A DNA stretch of 33,178 bases from Phycisphaeraceae bacterium (lineage in GTDB: Bacteria > Planctomycetota > Phycisphaerae > Phycisphaerales > Phycisphaeraceae): the NCBI GenBank assembly GCA_002704825.1, contig PAIY01000245.1:1-33178 (forward strand), given 5' to 3'. Below the pieces are notes generated by a model. That model made no database searches. It was not told the DNA's origin and saw only the letters and a list, made by a program, of their open reading frames with translations. The translations under genes were made by a program, and so were the position numbers. Below, one piece after another: positions 9,153 through 17,028 of this stretch. Each line of letters starts with the position of its first letter. Position 1 is the stretch's first letter.

Positions 9153-10679
9153 TTAATGTTCCAACGCTGCTTCATCGACACGTTTTTTAACCGTGCGTCG
9201 ATCCAATCCGAGTTGTGCTGCAGCCGCTTCGTAGTTACCAAGCTTTTCATACATCCAATGACAATAGCGATTGAGCAAAGCATCGGCAGAGAGCGTGCCT
9301 TGTTCGGTGAGGGTTTTGAGGGCTTCTCTGGGATCGACATCCTGCACGCAGGTTCGCGGTTGGTAACAGCCACGAATCAGAATGTTACTCACGCATTGTT
9401 GAAGCTCACGGATATTGCCCGGCCAGGGATACTCATCACCCAGTTGCTCATGGATACATGCCAACACCTTGGGTAAGGCATCCAGCGCATCATCACCAAG
9501 CAAACGTTTGAGAATAAACGTGACCAATCGCGTCAAGTCTTGGGGTTCATCACTGAGTTGCTCAGCAAGTGACGGCGTGGTGATGATGTCTGAACACAGG
9601 CGGTAGTACAAATCTTCACGGAACGTTTTAGACTGCATTTCAAGGGGTAAATCGCGATTGGTCGCTGCGATGATCTTGCCTGCAAAGTGCCGGTCTTTGC
9701 TTTCACCTAAGCGTTGGAACGTGCGCGATTGGAGCACGCGCAGGAGTTTGACCTGGATGGTCAAGTCCAGTTCCCCAATCTCATCAAGAAAGACAGCACC
9801 GAGTGCAGGGCAGACTTCCAGCCAACCTTTGCGGTCGGATGTCGCGCCGGTGAATGTGCCCCGCTTATGCCCGAAAAGTTCAGACTCAATGAGGGTGGGG
9901 GACATGGCAGAAAGGTTCAGTGAGAAGAATGATTCACTGTAGTGTTCGGTGAATTGGTTGTGGCGTGGGTCAAAGGGAATGTAACGCGATTGACCGATCG
10001 CGCGAGCGACAAGTTCCTTGCCGGTACCCGACGGGCCGGTGATGAGTGTGGTGAAGTCGGCCATGCGTGCATAGAGTCCGCGGACGTAGAGCCGTTCATC
10101 ATGGGTGAAGAGGGACTGCCAGACACTTTGCCGGAGTTTTGCCATGGGTTGGGATTGACCGACGAGACAGTTGAAGATGTTCTCAAACGCGCGACGAATC
10201 TGAAAGAAGACCGCATAGACATGCGGCGAGAGATGGCCGGACGGCATGGTGATGTCGGGTAGTGAAAGGTAATGGTCAAACTGTTTTTTGAAGCGCGCGT
10301 AATGTCGCTGCATGAATGACGCATCGTTAAGTGTCTGAGGTTTAGCGAGCATCTGTTCCAAGCCGTCTCGCGTGTCTTCGTACAGCAGGTAGAAGACCAT
10401 GTCTTCATACAGTCGCAGGTCATCGTCGTTGCGTGTTTTGCTTTCGAGAATATTGCTGCGGGCGTCATTGACCACCTGTGTCATCATCTCGTTGAGTGCG
10501 TCGATGTTGTGCAGGTCATTGCTGTCGGTGAGGTAGGACCAGATGGCATGATTGCCTTTGAAAAGCTTGCCCAGTGCCTGGCGTTCGATGCGGATGCGTG
10601 CCGGGTCAAACGGGTTGGCATAGGTGATCTGCGCCAGGACGGTGGCTTTTTTACGCTGAGATGGGGTGAAGATGGCCAT
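9153..10679 (-). CDS. Sigma-54-dependent transcriptional activator
   Basis: An enhancer-binding AAA+ protein that should drive RNA polymerase carrying sigma-54. Counting from the ATG at 10679: an N-terminal segment of about 200 residues with no receiver, GAF or PAS motif that I recognise, then the AAA+ domain with Walker A GPSGTGKE (about 215-222), the loop GTFTGAT (about 264-270, a variant of GAFTGA), Walker B VFLDEIGELD, and R-finger region EDLYYRLCSDII. A Fis-type helix-turn-helix ends the protein (NYEAAAAQLGLDRRTVKKRV). The upstream in-frame start at 10694 lies inside a palindromic operator-like site, so 10679 is preferred. It is divergent from the VIT/vWA gene, which has a sigma-54-like promoter. 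Confidence 0.93.
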   Translation of the reverse strand: MAIFTPSQRKKATVLAQITYANPFDPARIRIERQALGKLFKGNHAIWSYLTDSNDLHNIDALNEMMTQVVNDARSNILESKTRNDDDLRLYEDMVFYLLYEDTRDGLEQMLAKPQTLNDASFMQRHYARFKKQFDHYLSLPDITMPSGHLSPHVYAVFFQIRRAFENIFNCLVGQSQPMAKLRQSVWQSLFTHDERLYVRGLYARMADFTTLITGPSGTGKELVARAIGQSRYIPFDPRHNQFTEHYSESFFSLNLSAMSPTLIESELFGHKRGTFTGATSDRKGWLEVCPALGAVFLDEIGELDLTIQVKLLRVLQSRTFQRLGESKDRHFAGKIIAATNRDLPLEMQSKTFREDLYYRLCSDIITTPSLAEQLSDEPQDLTRLVTFILKRLLGDDALDALPKVLACIHEQLGDEYPWPGNIRELQQCVSNILIRGCYQPRTCVQDVDPREALKTLTEQGTLSADALLNRYCHWMYEKLGNYEAAAAQLGLDRRTVKKRVDEAALEH

Positions 10680-10687
10680 GCAAAAAA

Positions 10688-10729
10688 TGTACATCAATGT
10701 TCAATAGATGTACACCATTCCTTGAACAT
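10688..10729. promoter_or_regulatory. Two interleaved inverted repeats, putative operator
   Basis: TGTACATC (10688-10695) pairs with GATGTACA (10707-10714), and ATGTTCAA (10697-10704) pairs with TTGAACAT (10722-10729). Both are perfect 8-bp inverted repeats, interleaved just upstream of the activator start at 10679. They are candidates for binding by the activator itself, both for autoregulation and as an enhancer for the divergent gene about 110-160 bp away. Confidence 0.55.
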
Positions 10730-10835
10730 GGAGACGTCATTGTAAAAGATGATTGAGATGTTAGTGTTTTTAAAATAATGTTTTATGATCTGACATGCTG
10801 CTTTCTGAAAACAATTTTATCTTCAAAATTTCAAC

Positions 10836-10851
10836 TGGCATGGACGTTGTT
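10836..10851 (+). promoter_or_regulatory. Sigma-54 (-24/-12) promoter of the VIT/vWA gene
   Basis: TGGCATGGACGTTGTT closely fits the -24/-12 consensus (TGGCACG-N4-TTGCT): GG and the -12 G are spaced by exactly ten bases, with one change in each half (C to T). A start of transcription near 10862 would leave a leader of roughly 40 bases before the ATG at 10904. The divergent gene encodes a sigma-54 activator, which strengthens the call. Confidence 0.65.
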
Positions 10852-10903
10852 TCAGGTTATGGCAGACCGCCAGCAACCTGACCTTTTTCAATGGAGCCCA
10901 ACC

Positions 10904-13102
10904 ATGTCATCCGGCAAACCCCAGCAACCCCGACCCCCGCGCCCTGACCTGCCCCCGTTTATCTTTCGCAGCAACAAGCTTGTGCTTTCAGTGCTCGCGG
11001 GACTCCTTGCTGTCTTCGCACCCATGATGACGCGCAATGCCAACGCAGCAGGCCTGCTCATCGCAGACGGCGGTTTCGGGGGTGTCCTCGAGATTCAGGA
11101 ACAGACCGTCAACGTCACCATCAACAACGGCATCGCAGTCACCGAAGTCGATCAGATTTTCCTTAACACCGAGAACCGACAGGTCGAAGCGCTCTACACG
11201 TTTCCCGTCCCCAAGAATGCCAGCGTCTCGAACTTCAGTATGTGGATCAACGGCAAGGAAATGATCGGCGAAGTCGTCGAGAAGCAACGCGCTCGTGAAA
11301 TCTACAACAGCTACAAACGCGTGAACCGCGACCCCGGGCTGCTTGAACAGGTCGACTACAAAACGTTTGAGATGCGCATTTTTCCCATCCCTGCCAACGC
11401 CCAGCAACGCGTCAAGGTGACCTACTACCAGGAAATGGACTTTGACCACAACCAGGTCAACTATGTCTATCCGCTTGCAACGATCACGCGGGACAACATC
11501 AATCAAACTACCACCGGCAAGCTGGCCATGACCCTGCGTGTCCTCAGCGAAATCCCGATCACCAACATGCAATCGCCTTCACACAAAGATGGTTTCGTCA
11601 TCGCCAAACACAATGACAACTTCTACGAAGCCAGCTACGAAACCGATGCAGGCAGCATTGCCCAGGACTTCGTGCTTAACTTTGATCTGAATCGCCCACG
11701 GACCGGGATTGATGTCATCACGTCCAAACCCAAGGGCGAAGATGGTTACTTCATGCTCAGTCTCACTGCAGGCCAGGAACTGGCGCAGCTCGATCAACCC
11801 ATGGATTATGTCTTCGTGCTCGACACCTCGGGCAGCATGCGTAACAGCTCCAAGCTCATCATCAGCCAGCAATCCATCATGGCTTTTATCAGTGAACTCT
11901 CCGATCAGGATCGCTTTGATGTCATCAGTTTCAATGTCAAAGCCGTGCCACTGTTTAAACAACTCAATCCTGCGGATAGCAATCATCTTGATCAAGCCAA
12001 AGTGTTTCTGGATCAGCAAAGCGCTCGCGGTGGGACAAACCTGTCACCTGCTTTAAACTTTGCTTACACCTATGCGAATCCCGATCGTCAGTTGAACATC
12101 GTCATTCTCTCCGATGGCATGACCGAACAGAGTGCCCGCAGTGAACTGTTGGCCCTGATCGGTCAACGCCCTGAAAACGCCCGCATTTTCACCATCGGCG
12201 TGGGCAATGAAGTCAATCGTCCCCTGCTTAACCAACTGGCCCAACAGACCAACGGTCTTGCAGCGTTCCTTTCACAGGGTGATGATTTTCAACGGCAGGC
12301 CCAGGCGTTTCGCCGCAAACTCGTGCGTCCTGCTGCAACGGATTTGAAGATTGCCTTTAGCGATGCGGATGTCTACGACGTCGAGCCGAAGGTGTTACCC
12401 GCACTCTACTATGGCAAGCCGATTCGCGTTTACGGTCGCTATCGCAATGCATCTGCAAACACCAACATCAACATCTCCGCCAACATCATGGGCAAGGCGT
12501 TTAACCAGACTGCCCCGATTGAACTGCCCAACAAGGATATGGGTAACCCAGAGATCGAACGCATGTGGGCCTCGCATGCCATTACAAGTCTGCTTGAAGA
12601 TGGTAACTCGCGGGCCAACATCGAAAAGGTGGTCGGCCTGGGTGAAGCGTATTCCATCGTCACCGAGTACACCAGCTTCCTGGTCCTTGAGAATGATGCG
12701 GAATACAAGCGTTGGCAGATTGACCGTAAAAACGCGATCCGGATTCAACGTGACCGTGCAGCGCGGGATGCAGTGAATCAACGGCTCTCACAGCTTCGAC
12801 AACAGGCGATGCAGCAGTTTGCCATGGCCAATACACCCAAGGTTCCGACCCCGCAGCCGGTGACGAATGTTGCCCCTGCACCGACCAACGTGAATACAAC
12901 GCCGACGCCTCAAACCCGTGCTCCGCAGGTATCGCGCCCGCAGGGCAACAGTCCTGCTCCCAGCCGCAAACGTAACTTTGACTTCAAGCTCCCGGTGGGT
13001 GGCGGCGGCGGCGGTGCGATTGATCCGCTCTCAGCAGCAGCGGTGATCCTGCTCGGTGCCTTGGCCATCTACCGTGTGTCTCGCTGTCGTCGTTGTGTCT
13101 GA
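10904..13102 (+). CDS. Exported VIT and von Willebrand A domain protein with GlyGly-CTERM-like tail
   Basis: A surface protein related to inter-alpha-trypsin-inhibitor heavy chains (732 aa). Order of parts: a cytoplasmic Pro-rich start, hydrophobic signal segment KLVLSVLAGLLAVFAPMM with likely cleavage after ANA, a VIT domain (about 60-190; TFPVPKNASVSNFSMWINGK, REIYNSYKR), and a vWA domain with MIDAS residues DTSGSM (from Asp307), GGTNLSPAL and LSDGMTEQ. A Pro/Thr/Gln-rich linker then leads to the tail: a run of six glycines, hydrophobic PLSAAAVILLGALAIY, and basic RVSRCRRCV. That tail layout is the GlyGly-CTERM sorting signal recognised by rhombosortases, one of which is encoded 1.1 kb downstream. 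GGAG at 10893 sets the start at 10904. Expression probably depends on sigma-54. Ligand unknown. Confidence 0.92.
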   Translation: MSSGKPQQPRPPRPDLPPFIFRSNKLVLSVLAGLLAVFAPMMTRNANAAGLLIADGGFGGVLEIQEQTVNVTINNGIAVTEVDQIFLNTENRQVEALYTFPVPKNASVSNFSMWINGKEMIGEVVEKQRAREIYNSYKRVNRDPGLLEQVDYKTFEMRIFPIPANAQQRVKVTYYQEMDFDHNQVNYVYPLATITRDNINQTTTGKLAMTLRVLSEIPITNMQSPSHKDGFVIAKHNDNFYEASYETDAGSIAQDFVLNFDLNRPRTGIDVITSKPKGEDGYFMLSLTAGQELAQLDQPMDYVFVLDTSGSMRNSSKLIISQQSIMAFISELSDQDRFDVISFNVKAVPLFKQLNPADSNHLDQAKVFLDQQSARGGTNLSPALNFAYTYANPDRQLNIVILSDGMTEQSARSELLALIGQRPENARIFTIGVGNEVNRPLLNQLAQQTNGLAAFLSQGDDFQRQAQAFRRKLVRPAATDLKIAFSDADVYDVEPKVLPALYYGKPIRVYGRYRNASANTNINISANIMGKAFNQTAPIELPNKDMGNPEIERMWASHAITSLLEDGNSRANIEKVVGLGEAYSIVTEYTSFLVLENDAEYKRWQIDRKNAIRIQRDRAARDAVNQRLSQLRQQAMQQFAMANTPKVPTPQPVTNVAPAPTNVNTTPTPQTRAPQVSRPQGNSPAPSRKRNFDFKLPVGGGGGGAIDPLSAAAVILLGALAIYRVSRCRRCV

Positions 13103-13138
13103 TTGTTCTGATCAATGCATCTACGCAAGGAGTTCATT

Positions 13139-13732
13139 ATGTCACGTATGCTACCAGGCGATTCACGTTGGCTGATTCACAACATGTTACTCACCGTTTG
13201 TCTGCTCATAGTCTTGATTCCAATGACCGGCTGTCAACCCCAGCCCGAGCAAAGCGCGGAGGCCATTGACCCGCAGCGGGTTGGTGTTTACGACTCACGG
13301 AGTATTGCCATCGCCTTTGTGAATTCGCCTGCATATAAACAGCATGTCCAGCCGATTCACACCGCCAATCATCAGGCCTATGCCCAGGCGGTTGAAGACG
13401 GTGACACCGCCAGGGTTGAGCAGCTCAAAGCATGGGGTCAGGCTCAGCAAACCAAGCTGCATATGCAGGCTTTCAGCACCGAGCCGGTGGATGAAATACT
13501 CAAACATGTGCAGTCATCCCTGCCTTTGATCAAGCAGCAAACGGGTGTGGATCGTCTGATCTGCAAATGGGACAAGCAGGCTATGGCAGAAGTCGGCAAA
13601 GCTCAACAAGTGGATGTGACTTTGCTTCTGATCGATGCGTTTAAACCAACGCCCACGCAACGCAAAGCCGCGATTGAAATTCTCAAGCATCAGCCCATCG
13701 CGTTGGATGCTGCAAGACGCATTGATGATTAA
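13139..13732 (+). CDS. Putative lipoprotein with OmpH/Skp-like layout
   Basis: AAGGAG at 13127-13132 sits six bases before the ATG at 13139, giving 197 residues. A hydrophobic N-terminal segment ends in PMTGC, a plausible lipobox, so the protein is probably lipid-anchored. The mature part starts with VGVYDSRSIAIAF, continues with two long charged helices (residues about 70-140) and ends VDVTLLLIDAFKPT. This beta-helix-helix-beta order and the closing VDVT..(F)xPT resemble periplasmic Skp/OmpH chaperones; this is a resemblance by eye only. It starts 36 bp after the VIT/vWA gene with no terminator between, so it likely belongs to the same sigma-54-driven transcript. Confidence 0.78.
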   Translation: MSRMLPGDSRWLIHNMLLTVCLLIVLIPMTGCQPQPEQSAEAIDPQRVGVYDSRSIAIAFVNSPAYKQHVQPIHTANHQAYAQAVEDGDTARVEQLKAWGQAQQTKLHMQAFSTEPVDEILKHVQSSLPLIKQQTGVDRLICKWDKQAMAEVGKAQQVDVTLLLIDAFKPTPTQRKAAIEILKHQPIALDAARRIDD

Positions 13733-13932
13733 TGTCCCATTCTCGAATCACCGCCATGACCGCAAAGATAAACCAAACTTCCCTCGTCAGCTGCGGTCAG
13801 GAGCACGTCCTTGGTCAACTTGGTTCACACTTCCGTGGGGAAAATGTTGAGCGTTCCGGGCTCAGTCATCCGGGGGAATTCTTGCGGGCTCTTTCTGGGA
13901 GCTTCCGGGGAACTTCCGGGGCCGGGGGCAAG

Positions 13933-14007
13933 GGGATCAAGGACACCCATCCCAACGCAACGATAGAAAGGGCTCCGCGTTGGGATGGGTGACGAGGGTT
14001 TGATCCC
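13933..14007. repeat. Large imperfect hairpin
   Basis: CACCCATCCCAACGC (13944-13958) and GCGTTGGGATGGGTG (13977-13991) form a perfect 15-bp stem. Outside it GGGATCAA (13933-13940) pairs with TTGATCCC (14000-14007), separated by an internal loop. There is no T-run directly after it, so it is not a simple terminator. Confidence 0.75.
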
Positions 14008-14062
14008 ACCACGAAACAACATCAAGTCGGATGCACCGGACTTGTGAAACAGACGTCACCCA

Positions 14063-14106
14063 GGGACAGGTGCAACATCGCGTGTATGTTGGCCTGTCCC
14101 GAATTT
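14063..14106 (+). terminator. Intrinsic terminator for the VIT/vWA-lipoprotein unit
   Basis: GGGACAGG (14063-14070) pairs with CCTGTCCC (14093-14100), extended by AACAT/ATGTT inside. GAATTTTT follows. It separates the surface-protein genes from the rhombosortase gene. Confidence 0.7.
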
Positions 14107-14130
14107 TTAAACCATCACGTTAATGATCAA

Positions 14131-14155
14131 CGCACCGCAAGCGATGCGGCTAAAT
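14131..14155. repeat. GCGATGC-GGCTAAA palindromic repeat
   Basis: One of three copies in the window (others 16892-16915 and 16943-16967) with core GC(A)(T/C)CGC-GCGATGC and a TTTAGCC flank. Small intergenic hairpin. Confidence 0.65.
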
Positions 14156-14168
14156 GAAAGATCGATTC

Positions 14169-14180
14169 ATTGACGTCAAT
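14169..14180. promoter_or_regulatory. 12-bp palindrome before rhombosortase gene
   Basis: ATTGACGTCAAT is a perfect palindrome ending 17 bases before the ATG at 14198. Position suits an operator or part of the promoter region; no factor can be named. Confidence 0.35.
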
Positions 14181-14197
14181 ATTGATAGAACCACATC

Positions 14198-14818
14198 ATG
14201 AAATCACTCAAGCAACAACTTGTCTTCGTCGGATTGTGTTTACTGCCTGCCTTGGTTTTGCCGTTGTTTGGTGATGCAGTTGGCCTGTTGGAGTACAACC
14301 GCTTTGCGATTGCACATGGGCAATTGTGGCGGTTGGTGAGTCAGCATTGGTGTCACTGGTCAGCGGATCATCTTTTTTTCGATGCCTTGGCCTTTGCGGT
14401 GTTGGGGCTGTGGGCGGTACGCCTTGATCTCAAAGATACGGTATTGAGTTTGCTCATTAGCAGCGTGGCCATCTCCGTCGGACTCTATTGGTTGCAGCCG
14501 GAGATGGTTGTTATTCGCGGTTTATCCGGTTTGGATTGTGCTTTGTTTGGCGTGGTGATCGTGCATGTGATCAGGCAGGCCCAGCAGGAGTCGGATCGCT
14601 TTTGGTATCTGGTGGGTTGGTTTGCTTTACTGAGTTTCATTGCCAAGACTGCATATGAATTGATCACGCATCAGACGGTGTTCATGGATAGTGTTGCAGC
14701 AGGCATCGTTGCTTTGCCGTTGGCTCATCTGATTGGTTTGGGTGTTGGGTCAGGTGTGTCGGTGGTGATGGGCAAGTTTGCGCAAAAACAAACACGCGCC
14801 GTGATGTCGTGTGCTTGA
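14198..14818 (+). CDS. rrtA: Rhombosortase (rhomboid-family intramembrane serine protease)
   Basis: An intramembrane protease of 206 residues, predicted to cleave GlyGly-CTERM tails of exported proteins at the inner membrane. It has about six hydrophobic segments. Signature parts of the rhombosortase subfamily are visible: GQLWRLVSQHWCHWSADHLFFD (residues 41-62, with His50, His53 and His58), VIRGLSGLDCALFGVV with the catalytic Ser110 in GLSG, and PLAHLIGLGVG, where His177 is the likely catalytic partner. It is compact, lacking extra rhomboid extensions. The VIT/vWA protein nearby ends in a matching Gly-run/hydrophobic/basic tail, so it is the probable local substrate. A terminator separates them, so it has its own promoter. 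Confidence 0.9.
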   Translation: MKSLKQQLVFVGLCLLPALVLPLFGDAVGLLEYNRFAIAHGQLWRLVSQHWCHWSADHLFFDALAFAVLGLWAVRLDLKDTVLSLLISSVAISVGLYWLQPEMVVIRGLSGLDCALFGVVIVHVIRQAQQESDRFWYLVGWFALLSFIAKTAYELITHQTVFMDSVAAGIVALPLAHLIGLGVGSGVSVVMGKFAQKQTRAVMSCA

Positions 14819-14838
14819 AGTTGTTTGGTTATCAATGG

Positions 14839-15735
14839 TCAATCATGCTGTGTTAAAGCGCGCTGGGGTTGGCCGCGTTGTTGGGCAAAGAGCCATTGCC
14901 AGAGTGTGTCATCGCTGTAGGCTGCCTCCCATGCATGGGGGTGACACTTGGGGAACACAGGTTGGCCGTCTTTACCTGTGTGTGATTTACCCGGTGTCTG
15001 ATCGTATTCGGTGTAACGGATGTATTGCCCACCGGCTTTGCCAATAGCATGGATATGATCGCGGGTGTATTGGACTTTTTGATAGGGGTCGTGCTTGTTG
15101 TGAAAAGCCCAGATTGGCAGATTGACCAGTTGGTCATCATGCTCAGTTGATGTACGAATGCCACAGATCGGCACCGCTGCTGCAAGCAGATCATGTTTGA
15201 GAACAGCAGCACGCCAGGTGCCTCCGCCACCGGAACTCAAGCCGGTGAGATAGAGTCGGTCGTGGTCAAATTGATTTTTGTAAAAGTCAATCGCCTGATC
15301 GATGAACTGTGCACCTTCATCCCCCCAATAACCCGAAACCTGCGGGCAGAGAACGATGGCATCAAACGTCTTGCCCTGGCGAATGAGTGTTGGGAAAAAC
15401 TCTTTGTACAAGGCCTCAATCGTGTCTTCACGTTCCGTGCGTGCGCCAGCGCCATGCAGAAAGATGAGCATCGGGAGTTTGGTTATCCCATCCCATGTCG
15501 GTGGGGTGTAGACGATGAATCGACCGGTTTGTCGTTGACTGGCGGACCGTGCGGGTGTGAATTGCCATTGGCCGATCTGTTCGACCATTTTCTGCGTTGC
15601 AGGTGCGTTGCTGATTGCCGTGAGGTTGGTGAGTTGAGCAAGACTGACGGCAGGTTTGATGATCGCAAACAGCATACACAGGGCAAGCATCCTTTGAAAT
15701 TCAAAGGCAAGGACACGCTTGTTTCGAGACATCAT
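14839..15735 (-). CDS. Exported alpha/beta-hydrolase esterase
   Basis: A secreted esterase or peptidase-like hydrolase of the dienelactone/PHB-depolymerase group (298 aa). The N-terminus has a signal peptide (MLALCMLFAIIKPAVSLAQ). The body shows LPMLIFLHGAGAR for the oxyanion region, the nucleophile elbow GLSSGGGG (Ser), NKHDP as the probable acid loop, and HAW near the end as the likely histidine. An N-terminal extension before the core fits the predicted-peptidase (LpqC-like) subgroup. The substrate is unknown; carbohydrate-acetyl or feruloyl esters are typical for such enzymes. It points toward the rhombosortase gene, converging with it. Confidence 0.87.
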   Translation of the reverse strand: MMSRNKRVLAFEFQRMLALCMLFAIIKPAVSLAQLTNLTAISNAPATQKMVEQIGQWQFTPARSASQRQTGRFIVYTPPTWDGITKLPMLIFLHGAGARTEREDTIEALYKEFFPTLIRQGKTFDAIVLCPQVSGYWGDEGAQFIDQAIDFYKNQFDHDRLYLTGLSSGGGGTWRAAVLKHDLLAAAVPICGIRTSTEHDDQLVNLPIWAFHNKHDPYQKVQYTRDHIHAIGKAGGQYIRYTEYDQTPGKSHTGKDGQPVFPKCHPHAWEAAYSDDTLWQWLFAQQRGQPQRALTQHD

Positions 15736-15796
15736 GGGTGCTCCGTGATTCGTTGGCAGCAGCAGGTTGATGCAGCTTAACGATTCTCAGCGGGAA

Positions 15797-16786
15797 TTAC
15801 CATGCATATGCTGTCGGGGCTTCGCCGCCGGGGCCGGGCCAGATTTCGTCGAGTTTGGTTAAGGTTTCATCACTGAGTTGGATGTCCAGTGTTTGGATGG
15901 ACGTGGTGAGTTGTTCCATGGTGCGCGGGCCGATGATGGGGGCGGTGACCACGGGGTTGTGATGCAGCCAGGCAAGGGCGACTTGTGCGGGGGCATGGCC
16001 GATGTCTTTGCACAGCGATTCGTAGGCTTCGAGTTGCGGGCGCATCTTGGCAACCGCTGCATCGAAGTTCGGGCCCGAACGACGGCCTTGATCGTATTTC
16101 TCCAAAGCACCTGCAAGGTATCCACCCCCAACCGGTGACCAGGGGATGAGCCCCAAACCAAGCTCACGACATGCGGGGATGACTTCCAGTTCGATGGTCC
16201 GCGTGCGCAGGTTGTAGACGGATTGTTCACTGACCAGGCCGACGAGGTTGCGGCTGATGCCTGCCTGATTGGCCAGCGCGATATCCCATGCTGCAAAGTT
16301 CGATGAACCGACGTAGATGATCTTGCCCTGGCGGATGAGGGTTTCCATCGCCTGCCAAACTTCTTCCCACGGGCAGTTGCGGTCGACGTGGTGCATTTGG
16401 TAAAGGTCGATGACATCGGTTTGCAGACGACGCAGCGAGTCTTCACAGTGACGCATGATTTTCATCGCAGACAGACAACGAACGTCGTTGTTGATTTCAG
16501 CACCGCCGGTCCCCTTCATCTGGTTGTAGACCTTGGTGGCAAGCACGATGCGATCGCGGCGTCCGCCCTGTGCAAGATACCGACCAATGAGTTCTTCACA
16601 GGAACCAGCATGCGAACTCCAGGCGCCGTAGACATTGGCCGTGTCAAAGAAATTGATCCCTGCGTCCAGCGCTGCATCCATGATCGCAAAGCTGTCGGAC
16701 TCGTTGGTATGCCAACCGAAATTCATGGTGCCCAGACAGATCGGGCTGACTTGTAAACCGGTGCGGCCGAGGGATGTGTAATTCAT
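15797..16786 (-). CDS. Aldo/keto reductase
   Basis: A cytoplasmic NADPH-dependent oxidoreductase of the Tas/YajO-like group, 329 residues. The catalytic tetrad is visible: Asp48 and Tyr53 in FFDTANVYG, Lys in IVLATKVY, and His in YQMHHVD. The cofactor end carries VGSSNFAAWD and LIPWSPVGGGYL. AGGAG lies about seven bases before the ATG at 16786. It ends about 60 bp upstream of the esterase start on the same strand, so the two may be co-transcribed. The substrate cannot be predicted. Confidence 0.93.
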   Translation of the reverse strand: MNYTSLGRTGLQVSPICLGTMNFGWHTNESDSFAIMDAALDAGINFFDTANVYGAWSSHAGSCEELIGRYLAQGGRRDRIVLATKVYNQMKGTGGAEINNDVRCLSAMKIMRHCEDSLRRLQTDVIDLYQMHHVDRNCPWEEVWQAMETLIRQGKIIYVGSSNFAAWDIALANQAGISRNLVGLVSEQSVYNLRTRTIELEVIPACRELGLGLIPWSPVGGGYLAGALEKYDQGRRSGPNFDAAVAKMRPQLEAYESLCKDIGHAPAQVALAWLHHNPVVTAPIIGPRTMEQLTTSIQTLDIQLSDETLTKLDEIWPGPGGEAPTAYAW

Positions 16787-16998
16787 GATATGCTCCTGGA
16801 ATATTGGGCTGAGAGTTAAGTGATGGAACCATCAAGTTAAAGCCAGATGGGTTGGGATGCAAAACATAGAGATGATATCACGGTGTTTGTATTTAGCCGC
16901 ATCGCTTGCGATGCGCGACGGGGTTGGATGTGATTGAATCAACGCATTGCAGGCGATGCGGCTAAATGGTGTGATGTTTGATGCACGTAATGGGCATG
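16787..16998. other. Intergenic region with two palindromic repeats
   Basis: Upstream of the aldo/keto reductase. It holds two oppositely oriented TTTAGCC/GCATCGC palindromes (16892-16915 and 16943-16967), which can pair with each other. No gene seen. Confidence 0.6.
16892..16967. repeat. Inverted pair of TTTAGCC-GCATCGC palindromes
   Basis: Unit one TTTAGCCGCATCGCTTGCGA begins at 16892 and itself folds (GCATCGC/GCGATGC). Unit two at 16943-16967 is the reverse orientation ending GGCTAAAT. A third copy is at 14131. Confidence 0.7.
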
Positions 16999-17028
16999 AA
17001 AAAACCACCAGCGTTGCTCTGGTGGTTT
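16998..17028 (-). terminator. Strong intrinsic terminator on the minus strand
   Basis: Read on the minus strand, AACCACCAG (17027-17019) pairs with CTGGTGGTT (17011-17003), followed by TTTTTT. The plus strand has only TTTATT, so the minus strand is favoured. It closes the gene-free structured region downstream of mraZ. Confidence 0.85.

Larger units (their letters stand above)
13733..14197. other. Gene-poor, highly structured intergenic region
   Basis: No convincing gene. It holds a G-rich part (13850-13930) with several TTCCGGGG repeats, a large hairpin at 13933-14007, an intrinsic terminator at 14063-14106, a GCATCGC-type palindrome at 14131-14155, and a 12-bp palindrome before the rhombosortase start. 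An 86-codon frame starting at 13732 is compositionally unlike a protein. Confidence 0.6.

Noticed and set aside
13732..13992. 86-codon frame overlapping the lipoprotein stop (TAATG)
   Set aside because: The overlap looks tempting, but the product is a low-order Gly/Ser/Arg mix covering hairpins and G-rich repeats; no other sign of coding.
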